The notes under the pieces: model-generated | Databases searched by the model: none | What the model was told of the DNA's origin: nothing | What the model saw: only the letters and a program-made list of their open reading frames with translations | Translations under genes and position numbers: made by a program | From: SHLQ01 sp047638715 | GTDB taxonomy: Bacteria > Actinomycetota > Acidimicrobiia > Acidimicrobiales > SHLQ01 | Direction: 5' to 3' | Assembly (NCBI GenBank): GCA_047638715.1 | Contig: JBLIMK010000049.1 | Coordinates: 1-28,341 of the forward strand | Length of the DNA stretch: 28,341 bases | Part shown: in pieces, positions 6,658-13,440 of the stretch | Layout: each line of letters begins with the position of its first letter | Position numbering within the stretch: the first letter of the stretch is position 1

Positions 6658-7254
6658 ATGACAGCGACCGAACCCCACTATGGTCCGCACACTGCTTTGG
6701 TGGTCGTCGACATGCAGAACGACTTCGCCGATCCTGCAGGTTCCCTCTTCGTCCAAGGTGGCGACACGATCACCAACTCGATCAATCAAGAGATCTCGGC
6801 GGTCGAGGCCGCCGGCGGGCACGTGCTGTACACCCAGGATTGGCATCCGCCACAGACCCCACACTTCGCCGACTTCGGCGGTGTTTGGCCCGTCCATTGT
6901 GTGCGCGACACGTGGGGAGCCGAGCTCCGGGCGGGCCTCGACGTTCGTGGCCCGATCGTCCAAAAAGGCGTCGACGGCGAAGATGGCTATTCGGGTTTCA
7001 CAATGAGAGATCCCGAGACAGACAAAGAGATGCCGACAGCGCTCGACTCACTCCTTCGAGAACGAACGGTCAGCGATGTCGTCGTGGTGGGACTAGCGCT
7101 CGACGTGTGCGTATTTGCAACGGCGATCGACGCGCAGAAGAACGGCTTCAACACCACCGTCATCGCAGCTCAGACCCGCGCAGTCAACCTCTCGCCGGGC
7201 GACGACGAGGGGGCACTAACCCAGATGCGACAGTCGTCAATCAGCGTCCGGTAG
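6658..7254 (+). CDS. pncA: Nicotinamidase/pyrazinamidase
   Basis: 198 residues of the cysteine-hydrolase (isochorismatase-like) fold. The catalytic triad is visible: D18 in VVVDMQNDF, K103 in VQKGVDG, and C151 in GLALDVCVFATAID. The metal site D61-x-H63 and H69 is in DWHPPQTPHF, and WPVHC (77-81) is typical. The enzyme hydrolyses nicotinamide to nicotinate and ammonia in NAD salvage, in the cytoplasm. I start at the ATG at 6658; an in-frame ATG at 6640 would add six residues, and neither has a good ribosome site. Its last 18 bp overlap the 3' end of the convergent methyltransferase gene. Confidence 0.9.
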   Translation: MTATEPHYGPHTALVVVDMQNDFADPAGSLFVQGGDTITNSINQEISAVEAAGGHVLYTQDWHPPQTPHFADFGGVWPVHCVRDTWGAELRAGLDVRGPIVQKGVDGEDGYSGFTMRDPETDKEMPTALDSLLRERTVSDVVVVGLALDVCVFATAIDAQKNGFNTTVIAAQTRAVNLSPGDDEGALTQMRQSSISVR

Positions 7255-8067
7255 GCGAGCGATCAGGCGTAGTCCGCCGAGGCGTCCACCCCCGAAGAGA
7301 TCGACGACCGTGGAATAGAAATGGTCGAGCCCATCGACGGTCGGGGCGTCATATCGCTCGATCAGCGCAGAGCGATTCGCACGAAACAGTACGAGCCTGT
7401 CGTTGACGAACTCGGTCCACTGCGCGGTCTTATCAACCACTTCGACGTCGGTGAAGCCAGCGGCCGTCACGTCGCGAACGTAAGTTGTCGTGTCGGGCAG
7501 GTACGTGCAATACACGGTGGACGCGAGAGCATCTCGCTCTGCGGGCTGAAGCGGCGCAAGCTCCACGTAGTCGTCGATAAACATGACTCCGCCGGAGCGA
7601 AGACTTGCAGCGCAGTTCGTGAAGAGCTTCGCCCGATCGGGGATGTGCAGGAAGCACAACATCGACACCAGCCCGGTGAAGGTGTTCGTCGGCGCATCTC
7701 CATTGAGGACGTTTCCGTTGCGATGTTCGACCTGGGCTGACAAGCCGCAGCGTTCGGTAAGCAACGCTGCAGTGGCATCGAGGTCCGCTTGCAACTCGAG
7801 GGCCGTAACCCGTGCGCCGGTGTGATCGGCGATGTAGCGGGCCGGCCCCCCAAGACCCGAACCAACGTCGAGCACGACGGACTCCGAGCCAACACCGATC
7901 GCATGGATGGCGTCGTCGACAGCGTCAGTTCCTTCGTAGTGATACTGATCGTATTTGCTCAAGTCGTCGACGCTCAGTGGATCATCGGCCCCGAACCCAT
8001 CACTTGCGAGATCGGCGAGGATTCGATCGACGTTGCGATACAACCCCATCGACTTGATGTCGGTCAT
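7237..8067 (-). CDS. Class I SAM-dependent methyltransferase
   Basis: 276 residues. Motif I VLDVGSGLGG (65-74) binds SAM; ALELQADL (about 89-96) carries the acidic residue at the end of beta2, and a TGLVSMLCFLHI stretch is motif IV. The N-terminal segment LSKYDQYHYEGTDAVDDAI (36-54) is the sort seen in sarcosine/dimethylglycine and related small-molecule methyltransferases (gamma-tocopherol/SDMT-like). The acceptor cannot be named. The start ATG overlaps the stop of the upstream LapA-like gene by 4 nt (ATGA), so the two are probably translated together. It converges on pncA with overlapping ends. Confidence 0.85.
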   Translation of the reverse strand: MTDIKSMGLYRNVDRILADLASDGFGADDPLSVDDLSKYDQYHYEGTDAVDDAIHAIGVGSESVVLDVGSGLGGPARYIADHTGARVTALELQADLDATAALLTERCGLSAQVEHRNGNVLNGDAPTNTFTGLVSMLCFLHIPDRAKLFTNCAASLRSGGVMFIDDYVELAPLQPAERDALASTVYCTYLPDTTTYVRDVTAAGFTDVEVVDKTAQWTEFVNDRLVLFRANRSALIERYDAPTVDGLDHFYSTVVDLFGGGRLGGLRLIARLPDAD

Positions 8068-8342
8068 GTGCGGCGCCGACGCCGGCTAATGATCAGTCCG
8101 ATCAGTACGCCAACTGCAACGCTCACCGACATGAGCACGATCTTGCTCAGACTGAACGACGTCGTGAGCACGTCGACCTCGACCGACTCGGTGTTCTGCA
8201 ACGCAAACACCGTGAAGATCCCAATGACGGCGAGCGCGATGAACGAAACAGCAACAGCTTTTCGGTCACGTGGCGAGCTGGCCGTGGCCGCACCGCCTTC
8301 AGATGTACCGTCGCTCTGCAGTGAAGTATCGATCTCGTCCAT
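8064..8342 (-). CDS. LapA-domain (DUF1049) small membrane protein
   Basis: 92 residues from the ATG at 8342. A Ser/Gly-rich cytoplasmic tail (1-27) is followed by two membrane helices, AVAVSFIALAVIGIFTVFAL (about 29-48) and IVLMSVSVAVGVLIGLIIS (68-86), with FALQNTESVEVDVL between them, and a terminal RRRRRT. The QNxxxVxV pattern between two helices is the LapA/DUF1049 signature. In proteobacteria LapA aids LPS assembly; in actinobacteria its role is unknown. It is coupled to the methyltransferase by an ATGA overlap. Longer readings to 8585 lack family support. Confidence 0.8.
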   Translation of the reverse strand: MDEIDTSLQSDGTSEGGAATASSPRDRKAVAVSFIALAVIGIFTVFALQNTESVEVDVLTTSFSLSKIVLMSVSVAVGVLIGLIISRRRRRT

Positions 8343-8476
8343 AGCTGCACTCTTTCCGTCGTCGGCTCGGAGCGCAAACTCGAGCGAGCGGACCTGAGTC
8401 CACAGAAGGCCACGAGTTTTCAATCCTTCCCTTTCCTTCAGCCTTCCTTGAGGTGTCTCTGCACGCCATGCGTCAC

Positions 8477-8490
8477 GGTGAGTACTCACC
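8477..8490. promoter_or_regulatory. 14-bp perfect palindrome upstream of the peroxidase gene
   Basis: GGTGAGTACTCACC is fully self-complementary. It lies 16 bp before the ATG at 8507, which has a GAAGG ribosome site, and 134 bp from the divergent LapA start. A protein-binding operator is likely. No regulator gene is adjacent, so the binder is unknown. Confidence 0.5.
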
Positions 8491-8506
8491 CCCCGAAGGC
8501 AGCACA

Positions 8507-8558
8507 ATGAGCGACGACCTCGACCATTCCAAAGCAGAAACCTCGCTCCTCCCGGCGC
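8507..8558 (+). other. Out-of-frame leader of the peroxidase gene
   Basis: An ATG at 8507 with a good ribosome site (GAAGG, 8 nt upstream) opens MSDDLDHSKAETS. Near 8543-8549 a one-base shift would join it to SSRRMFLGAAG in the peroxidase frame, giving a twin-arginine-like SRRxFL motif. The peroxidase frame itself has a TGA at 8508 and no good start before its ATG at 8559, which has no ribosome site. So either a one-base insertion has broken the gene, or it is a sequencing error, or frameshifting occurs. Confidence 0.55.
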
Positions 8559-9944
8559 ATGTTCCTCGGTGCTGCCGGCGTCCAAGAGAGGCGCGATGCG
8601 CTAACCGAACTGAGTCGGCCCGGTGGAGTGCTCGACGCGAACGATCCACTCGAGGTCGGCCCGACCCGGCTGATCACCGAACCAGAACTCAGTCCCGACA
8701 ATCTCGACAACCCCACCCTTTCCGCGGGCAACGCGTTCGTGGGCCAGTTCCTCGACCACGACATCACCCGTGATGCCGGATCTCGTCTGGGCCGTCCCGT
8801 CTCCCTCCAGCGCAGTACGAATCTTCGGACGGCAACGTTCGATCTCGACAGCGTGTACGGGGGCGGTCCAGGCGAATCACCCGACCTCTACGACGATGAT
8901 CTCCGCTTCATCGTGGAGTCGGGGGGACTCTTTGAAGATGTCCCTAGACACGGTGACGGACAGCCGATCATCGCGGACCCCCGTAACGATGAAAATCTCA
9001 TCATCTCGGGCATGCAAGCTGGATTCCTCCTTTTCCACAATGCGGTGATGGCCCGCGTTGAAGCGTCGGGCCTGCGAGATGACGCAGCCTTTGATGAGGC
9101 CCAACAAATCGTTCGGTGGCACTACCAGTGGATGATCCTGAACGATTACTTGCCTGGAATCGTCTGTCATGCACTCGTCGATGACATTCGAGCGAACGGT
9201 CGCCGCTTCTACAATCCGACGCGGGCGATCATTCCTGTCGAGTTTCAAACGTCGGCCTATCGCTTCGGTCATAGCCAGGTGCGTCCCAGCTATCGAGCGA
9301 ATCTCGCCGCAGACGAGGGGGAACCATTCTTCGCCCTCGTGTTCGATCCAGCGACATTTGGTCAGGATGACCCCGATGATCTGACCGGCGGACATCGGGC
9401 CCAGCGTCGGTTCATTGGTTGGCAGACCTTCTTCGATTTTGGTGATGGGGAGGTCAAGAACAACAAGTCGATCAACCCTCGGATTTCGTCTCCCCTCTTT
9501 CGTCTTCCGATGAGCACCCTGCCCGTCGACCGAGGCGGCAACATCGGACCGACATCGCTGGCCACACGCAACCTCTTGCGTCATCTGACCTGGGAGATCG
9601 CCACCGGACAACAGATTGCCGACCAGATGGGCGCTGACCGACTAACAGCAGCCGACATATCGATCTACGGCGACTTCGGCGCCAACCTCGACACAGCAAC
9701 GCCGCTGTGGCTCTACCTTCTTCGAGAGGCCGAGCTCATCGCTGGTGGCGAAACTCTCGGACCGATCGGTGGGCGGATCGTGGCCGAGGTATTCATCGGT
9801 CTGTTGGAGATGGACCCATCGTCGTATGTAAGCGCCCAGCCAGGCTGGACCCCAACGCTTCCGAACCGTAATGGAGCAGAGAACTTTGGCATGGCCGACA
9901 TCTTGACGATCGCCCGAGTCGACCCCGCGTCTCGGGGACAGTGA
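8559..9944 (+). CDS. Animal-type haem peroxidase family protein
   Basis: 461 residues from the first in-frame ATG. FVGQFLDHDITRD (60-72) carries the distal histidine H67 and the Asp that binds calcium or haem in mammalian-type peroxidases; TSAYRFGHSQVRP (231-243) carries the proximal histidine H238. LRTATFDLDSVYGGGP (89-104) and NDENLIISGMQAGFLLFHN (143-161) are further family blocks. It should use H2O2 to oxidise halides or organic donors; the bacterial members' substrates are mostly unknown. The ATG used here has no ribosome site. A well-placed start at 8507 lies in another frame and would supply a twin-arginine-like SRRMFL motif, though little hydrophobic sequence follows it, so export is uncertain. 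The gene end and the EamA gene are 34 bp apart. Confidence 0.8.
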   Translation: MFLGAAGVQERRDALTELSRPGGVLDANDPLEVGPTRLITEPELSPDNLDNPTLSAGNAFVGQFLDHDITRDAGSRLGRPVSLQRSTNLRTATFDLDSVYGGGPGESPDLYDDDLRFIVESGGLFEDVPRHGDGQPIIADPRNDENLIISGMQAGFLLFHNAVMARVEASGLRDDAAFDEAQQIVRWHYQWMILNDYLPGIVCHALVDDIRANGRRFYNPTRAIIPVEFQTSAYRFGHSQVRPSYRANLAADEGEPFFALVFDPATFGQDDPDDLTGGHRAQRRFIGWQTFFDFGDGEVKNNKSINPRISSPLFRLPMSTLPVDRGGNIGPTSLATRNLLRHLTWEIATGQQIADQMGADRLTAADISIYGDFGANLDTATPLWLYLLREAELIAGGETLGPIGGRIVAEVFIGLLEMDPSSYVSAQPGWTPTLPNRNGAENFGMADILTIARVDPASRGQ

Positions 9945-9978
9945 GGACCGTCGGTGACATCACCTATACGGTGCAGCC

Positions 9979-10815
9979 GTGGCGATTTTCTTCGGTCTGC
10001 TGACGGCCCTGTTCTTCGGTTCGGGCGACTTCTTCGGAGGCATATCCGCCAAGCGAACCTCGTTGCTTTATGTCGTTGCCTTCTCGCACCTCGTCGGGCT
10101 TCTTGGCGCACTGGCGCTAGCACCGTTTCTCGCCGACGCCTTCACATGGAGCGACTTCGCCATCGGGGCGGTGGCGGGTGCGCTCGGCGGTGTGGGCGTT
10201 GCGCTGCTCTATCGAGGTTTGGCCCGAGGGCCAATGGCGGTCGTTGCACCACTCACGGCGATCACCTCCGCAGCCGTTCCCGCGATTTGGGGCGTAGCGG
10301 GTGGCGAAACACTGTCGGCCATCGCCTGGGTCGGTGTTGCGGTTGCCTTGATGGCGATCGGCTTGTCGTCCATACCAAATACGTCCGATGGCACAGGGGT
10401 GACCAAGGCAGTGATCGGCCAAAGCCTGCTCTCGGGAGCGTGCTTCGGATCGATGTTCATCCTGCTCGACGCAACATTGGATGCGACTGCACCTTGGCCG
10501 ATCGTCGGTGCACGCACGTTGACCACGGCGGTCCTGCTGACGATTATCTTCACGGTGAAACGCGAGGGGCTTCCAAGCATCAAACCCGCGATCGGGACGA
10601 TTGCCCTCGCAGGTTTGTTCGATACTGGATCGAACGTGCTCTTCCTGTTCGCGACCACGGTCGGAGACCTGTCGATCGTCGCCGTGCTCAGCAGCCTTTA
10701 CCCCGCCGCCACTGTCTTGCTCGCTCGGATCTGGCTGAACGAGCGAATGTCGCGGCTGCAGCTTGTCGGACTCGTGATGGCGCTCACCGCTACTGCACTC
10801 ATCGCTGCCGGCTAA
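9979..10815 (+). CDS. EamA/DMT-family transporter
   Basis: 278 residues with about ten membrane helices in two repeats of five, the drug/metabolite transporter layout. The first repeat starts FFGLLTALFFGSGDFFGGIS and includes LYRGLARGPMAVVAPLTAIT (helices 3-4); the second repeat contains the matching LFLFATTVGDLSIVAVLSSL and ends in LNERMSRLQLVGLVMALTA. That last helix pair is the typical EamA ending (E before the final helix). The substrate is unknown; relatives export amino acids or metabolites. The start is a GTG at 9979, directly before the first helix. It follows the peroxidase gene closely and may be co-transcribed. Confidence 0.85.
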   Translation: MAIFFGLLTALFFGSGDFFGGISAKRTSLLYVVAFSHLVGLLGALALAPFLADAFTWSDFAIGAVAGALGGVGVALLYRGLARGPMAVVAPLTAITSAAVPAIWGVAGGETLSAIAWVGVAVALMAIGLSSIPNTSDGTGVTKAVIGQSLLSGACFGSMFILLDATLDATAPWPIVGARTLTTAVLLTIIFTVKREGLPSIKPAIGTIALAGLFDTGSNVLFLFATTVGDLSIVAVLSSLYPAATVLLARIWLNERMSRLQLVGLVMALTATALIAAG

Positions 10816-10898
10816 GCCATACTTGCGGTTCAGCCGTAACACCTCGACACGGTCGGTCGAGAAATCCGCGTCTGTCAGCGAGCCCATAGGAGTGCGAA

Positions 10899-11387
10899 AT
10901 GTCGTCGATATCGGAGAGCGATATTCGTGCGGGCTACCAGCGTCACCGCGACGCATCTCGACAACATCTCGAGGCCGCTATAAAGGCGAGCGAGGGCTAC
11001 CTGCTGCATCGTGCTGGCAGCCTCATCCATCACTACTTTTCGCTACTCGAAGATCCCGAATACCCGACCGCTGAATTTTCTGAATTGTTCGCGATCAACT
11101 TCTACCTCGACTTCACGATGACGCAAATTTCGACGTTTGCCGGTTTCACCGACTGGCTGCGCACCACTCGCGAATCCGTGGATGCCCTCACGATCAGCGT
11201 CTCTGATCTGGACGTCATCGACGATGCAGGGGGCACGTTCACGGCATCGATGGACATTGAGCTCGATGCGATCGGCCACGATGGTGAACGAAAGGCAATG
11301 TCGACGCACCATGTCTGGACGATCGACGATCATGGCGAAGATCGATTCGCCAAGATCGTCACAATGATCGTGAAGATGCGCACCTAG
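10899..11387 (+). CDS. SnoaL/NTF2-like protein of unknown function
   Basis: 162 residues. AGGAG seven bases upstream of the ATG is one of the best ribosome sites in the window. The sequence alternates helices in the first half (HRDASRQHLEAAIKASEGYL, about 16-35) and strands in the second (VDALTISVSDLDVIDD, FTASMDIELDAIGHDGE, THHVWTIDDHGED, FAKIVTMIVKM), the alpha+beta-cone order of the NTF2-like fold found in SnoaL-type cyclases, isomerases and dioxygenase small subunits. No catalytic residues can be assigned. It stands alone and converges on the saccharopine-dehydrogenase-like gene with a 17-bp gap. Confidence 0.6.
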   Translation: MSSISESDIRAGYQRHRDASRQHLEAAIKASEGYLLHRAGSLIHHYFSLLEDPEYPTAEFSELFAINFYLDFTMTQISTFAGFTDWLRTTRESVDALTISVSDLDVIDDAGGTFTASMDIELDAIGHDGERKAMSTHHVWTIDDHGEDRFAKIVTMIVKMRT

Positions 11388-11404
11388 GTAGCGACTTGTA
11401 CGTC

Positions 11405-12475
11405 TCAGCGCAGATCGTAGAGACGTCCGGTACGCGACGAGAAGAAGTCGTCGAGACGAATGTGCTCCTGATGCACAAACCCGCGTTCTGGTAGGCCACC
11501 GGAATTCGCCATCTCGACCACCGCCACGAGCGACGCCGCCGTCGTCCAAGAGATTGCCGTGCGACTCTCGCCCGCGATTTCCATCGGCAGATATGACCGC
11601 ACGAACTCTTTTCGAACGAGTGCGCCGTCGACGGTTCCTTCCGCCGCGACATGTACATGCACGACGTCGGCGTCAACGGGCGGTTTCGCAGTCGTCAGAA
11701 TTTCCTGGGCTTTCGCCCGATCTTCGCGCATCAACAATTCGTGGAAGAAGAAGTTCATCTGTATCATGTGACCGGGGTACCGCAGCGATTTGTAGTCGAG
11801 ATTGTCGACCGAATCGAGCATCGTTTCGCACATCGTTCCCAACCCACCCGAGGTCGTGAAGGCCTCGAGCTCTGTGCCGTTCAGATGAATAATCTCGTGC
11901 CATTCCATGGGAGACACAAATTTTCGAACCCCTTCCTCGATCACCTCGCAATCGTTCAGGTATTCGTTTACAACTCCCGCTGCCGACCAGTTGAACGCAT
12001 ACCCGAGGAGGCCGGTCGGGTTCTGAGGAAGAGCCCCGACCCGCAGTCGCAGAGATCGACACGAATCGAGCTGGGCAGCGAGGGAGGCACCCACGATGCT
12101 GATGAATCCAGGGGCAAGACCACACTGCGGCGCCATCAGAATCTCGCTGTTCGACGTAAGACCACGAATATGGTCGGTGGTCGGGACATCTTCGGTGAGA
12201 TCGAAGTAGTGGAGCCCGTTTGCGGCGGCTACATCTGCGATCGCGATGTTCAGGTTGTAGGGCAAACAGGACACGACCGCATCGCATCCCGCTAGCGAGG
12301 CCGTAATCGACTCCGGATTTGCGAGGTCGGCGGCGAAGATCTCGACACCTTCGATCTGTCGATCCGAATCGACATCGACGCCGCGGACGGCGAATCCGCC
12401 CTCGACGAGGAGTGTGGCGACGAGGTTGCCAACCTTTCCAAGCCCGAGAACTGCGATGGAGCCGATCGTGGTCAT
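11405..12475 (-). CDS. Saccharopine-dehydrogenase-like NAD(P) oxidoreductase
   Basis: 356 residues. The N-terminus IAVLGLGKVGNLVATLL (7-23) is a Rossmann GxGxxG; GVDVDSDR (about 32-39) ends beta2 with the acidic residue preferred for NAD. CDAVVSCLPYNLNIAIADVA (about 64-83) and APQCGLAPGFISIVG (about 115-129) are typical of the saccharopine dehydrogenase / lysine 6-dehydrogenase group, followed by the C-terminal domain. The reaction is probably oxidation of an amino acid such as lysine or a condensed amino acid, but the substrate is not certain. GGAG lies eight bases before the ATG. A small open frame upstream overlaps its start by ATGA. It may end the leftward hut-side operon. Confidence 0.8.
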   Translation of the reverse strand: MTTIGSIAVLGLGKVGNLVATLLVEGGFAVRGVDVDSDRQIEGVEIFAADLANPESITASLAGCDAVVSCLPYNLNIAIADVAAANGLHYFDLTEDVPTTDHIRGLTSNSEILMAPQCGLAPGFISIVGASLAAQLDSCRSLRLRVGALPQNPTGLLGYAFNWSAAGVVNEYLNDCEVIEEGVRKFVSPMEWHEIIHLNGTELEAFTTSGGLGTMCETMLDSVDNLDYKSLRYPGHMIQMNFFFHELLMREDRAKAQEILTTAKPPVDADVVHVHVAAEGTVDGALVRKEFVRSYLPMEIAGESRTAISWTTAASLVAVVEMANSGGLPERGFVHQEHIRLDDFFSSRTGRLYDLR

Positions 12476-12570
12476 GAGTGCTCCAAGTGGGTGGGGTCGA
12501 GCTCGGCTCCTGTTGTATCGCTGATCTGCACGCCACTCAAGGTTTCACGGACACGCACCGGCACCCTCAT
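12472..12570 (-). CDS. Small unidentified ORF overlapping the dehydrogenase start
   Basis: ATG at 12570 gives 32 residues, MRVPVRVRETLSGVQISDT onward, with the TGA at 12474-12472 overlapping the dehydrogenase ATG as ATGA. The frame is open upstream to the end of the preceding gene, so it may instead be the remnant 3' end of a decayed larger gene. No ribosome site is seen before the ATG. The rest of the 184-bp gap (12476-12659) holds nothing else I can name. Confidence 0.25.
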   Translation of the reverse strand: MRVPVRVRETLSGVQISDTTGAELDPTHLEHS

Positions 12571-12659
12571 TCGGGCGGTCGAGTCCCGGACGAAAGCCGC
12601 TGAGGGCAACAGCTGTGTTCCGGTACTTCCCTGCTCTGAGGACGCGCCTCGAGAAGTTT

Positions 12660-13349
12660 TTAGGCGATTAGGGAGTAGTGGTACCCCTGCTTCGTGCGAC
12701 CCTGCTCCTCGAAATAGCCAAGCGCCCGAAAGCAGTAGGCCATTTGCCGGGCGGTGTCGCGGTCGAACAGTCCAGATTCGGCCATGTCAGCAGTGGTAAA
12801 TACCGGCGGCAGACCCGTTGGCAAGAGTTCGAGTAGATCGCGGGCCGACTCGAATCGGTGACGATCTTTGACTTCTCGCAGCACTCTGTCTGCGGTCCGG
12901 AAGCCACCACGGCCACGTCGAGCCTTGGGATCTTCGACCTGCATCTTGGTTACCGACACGAGCACCACGTCGAGGGTGAGGTTGGGATGGTCGAGAAGTG
13001 TGGGGATGCTCACGAGCTCGTCGAAGAGACCGTAGATCGACGATTTCTTTGGCGATTTCCGTAGCTTTGCGCCCGGTCGCTGGAGGTACGTCTCGACCGC
13101 AAGTGGGTACACGAGCAGCATTCGATGCTCGGGGAGGAGATGATCGAGCTTCTTACCCATGGCTCCGAATGAGCCTGTCTGGATTTCGATCAACAACTCT
13201 GGACGACGAATATCGATCACGAACCGATCGAGAGGAACCTCGAACTCGTCGCCCGGCTCGGAATAGAGCTCTTTGAGTGCCGCATGAAGAGAACCTTCGT
13301 TGAGCGTCCCGATGTGGGGCTCCACGACTGACTCGGGCGAGATCTCCAT
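12660..13349 (-). CDS. Predicted PD-(D/E)XK-like protein with a C-terminal winged-helix-like region
   Basis: 229 residues, no confident family name. EFEVPLDRFVIDIRRPELLI (35-54) followed by EIQTGSFGAMGKKLDHLLPE (55-74) has the strand-turn-strand with D46 and E55-x-Q57 plus K66/K67 expected of a PD-(D/E)XK nuclease core. E27 and H22 on the first helix could complete the site. After residue 150 a basic segment (RRGRGGFRT) leads to a region with helix-turn-helix character, TTADMAESGLFDRDTARQMA, ending in YHYSLIA, the look of a winged helix. It could be a DNA-cleaving or DNA-binding defence or repair protein; this is inference. It lies between hutH (91 bp upstream) and the dehydrogenase on the same strand. 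Confidence 0.6.
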   Translation of the reverse strand: MEISPESVVEPHIGTLNEGSLHAALKELYSEPGDEFEVPLDRFVIDIRRPELLIEIQTGSFGAMGKKLDHLLPEHRMLLVYPLAVETYLQRPGAKLRKSPKKSSIYGLFDELVSIPTLLDHPNLTLDVVLVSVTKMQVEDPKARRGRGGFRTADRVLREVKDRHRFESARDLLELLPTGLPPVFTTADMAESGLFDRDTARQMAYCFRALGYFEEQGRTKQGYHYSLIA

Positions 13350-13381
13350 GAGCCAAGAACAGTACCGAGCAGGCGTTGGTT

Positions 13382-13394
13382 GGGGTCAGACCCC
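13382..13394. repeat. GGGGTCAGACCCC palindromic element
   Basis: GGGGTC-A-GACCCC forms a perfect 6-bp hairpin. The core GGGTCAGACCC occurs twice more at 24683-24693 and 24708-24718. Here it sits in the 91-bp gap between hutH and the next gene on the same strand, where it could end or trim the hutH transcript. The dispersed, intergenic, identical hairpins look like REP elements. Confidence 0.6.
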
Positions 13395-13440
13395 GACGGT
13401 CCGGTTAGACCGAACCACCACTGGAGAGCAAATCTATTTT

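Noticed and set aside
12476..12659. Riboswitch or tRNA in the gap before the dehydrogenase
   Set aside because: No tRNA arms or known riboswitch core could be recognised; the GGGCAA seen there lacks the rest of a glycine riboswitch.
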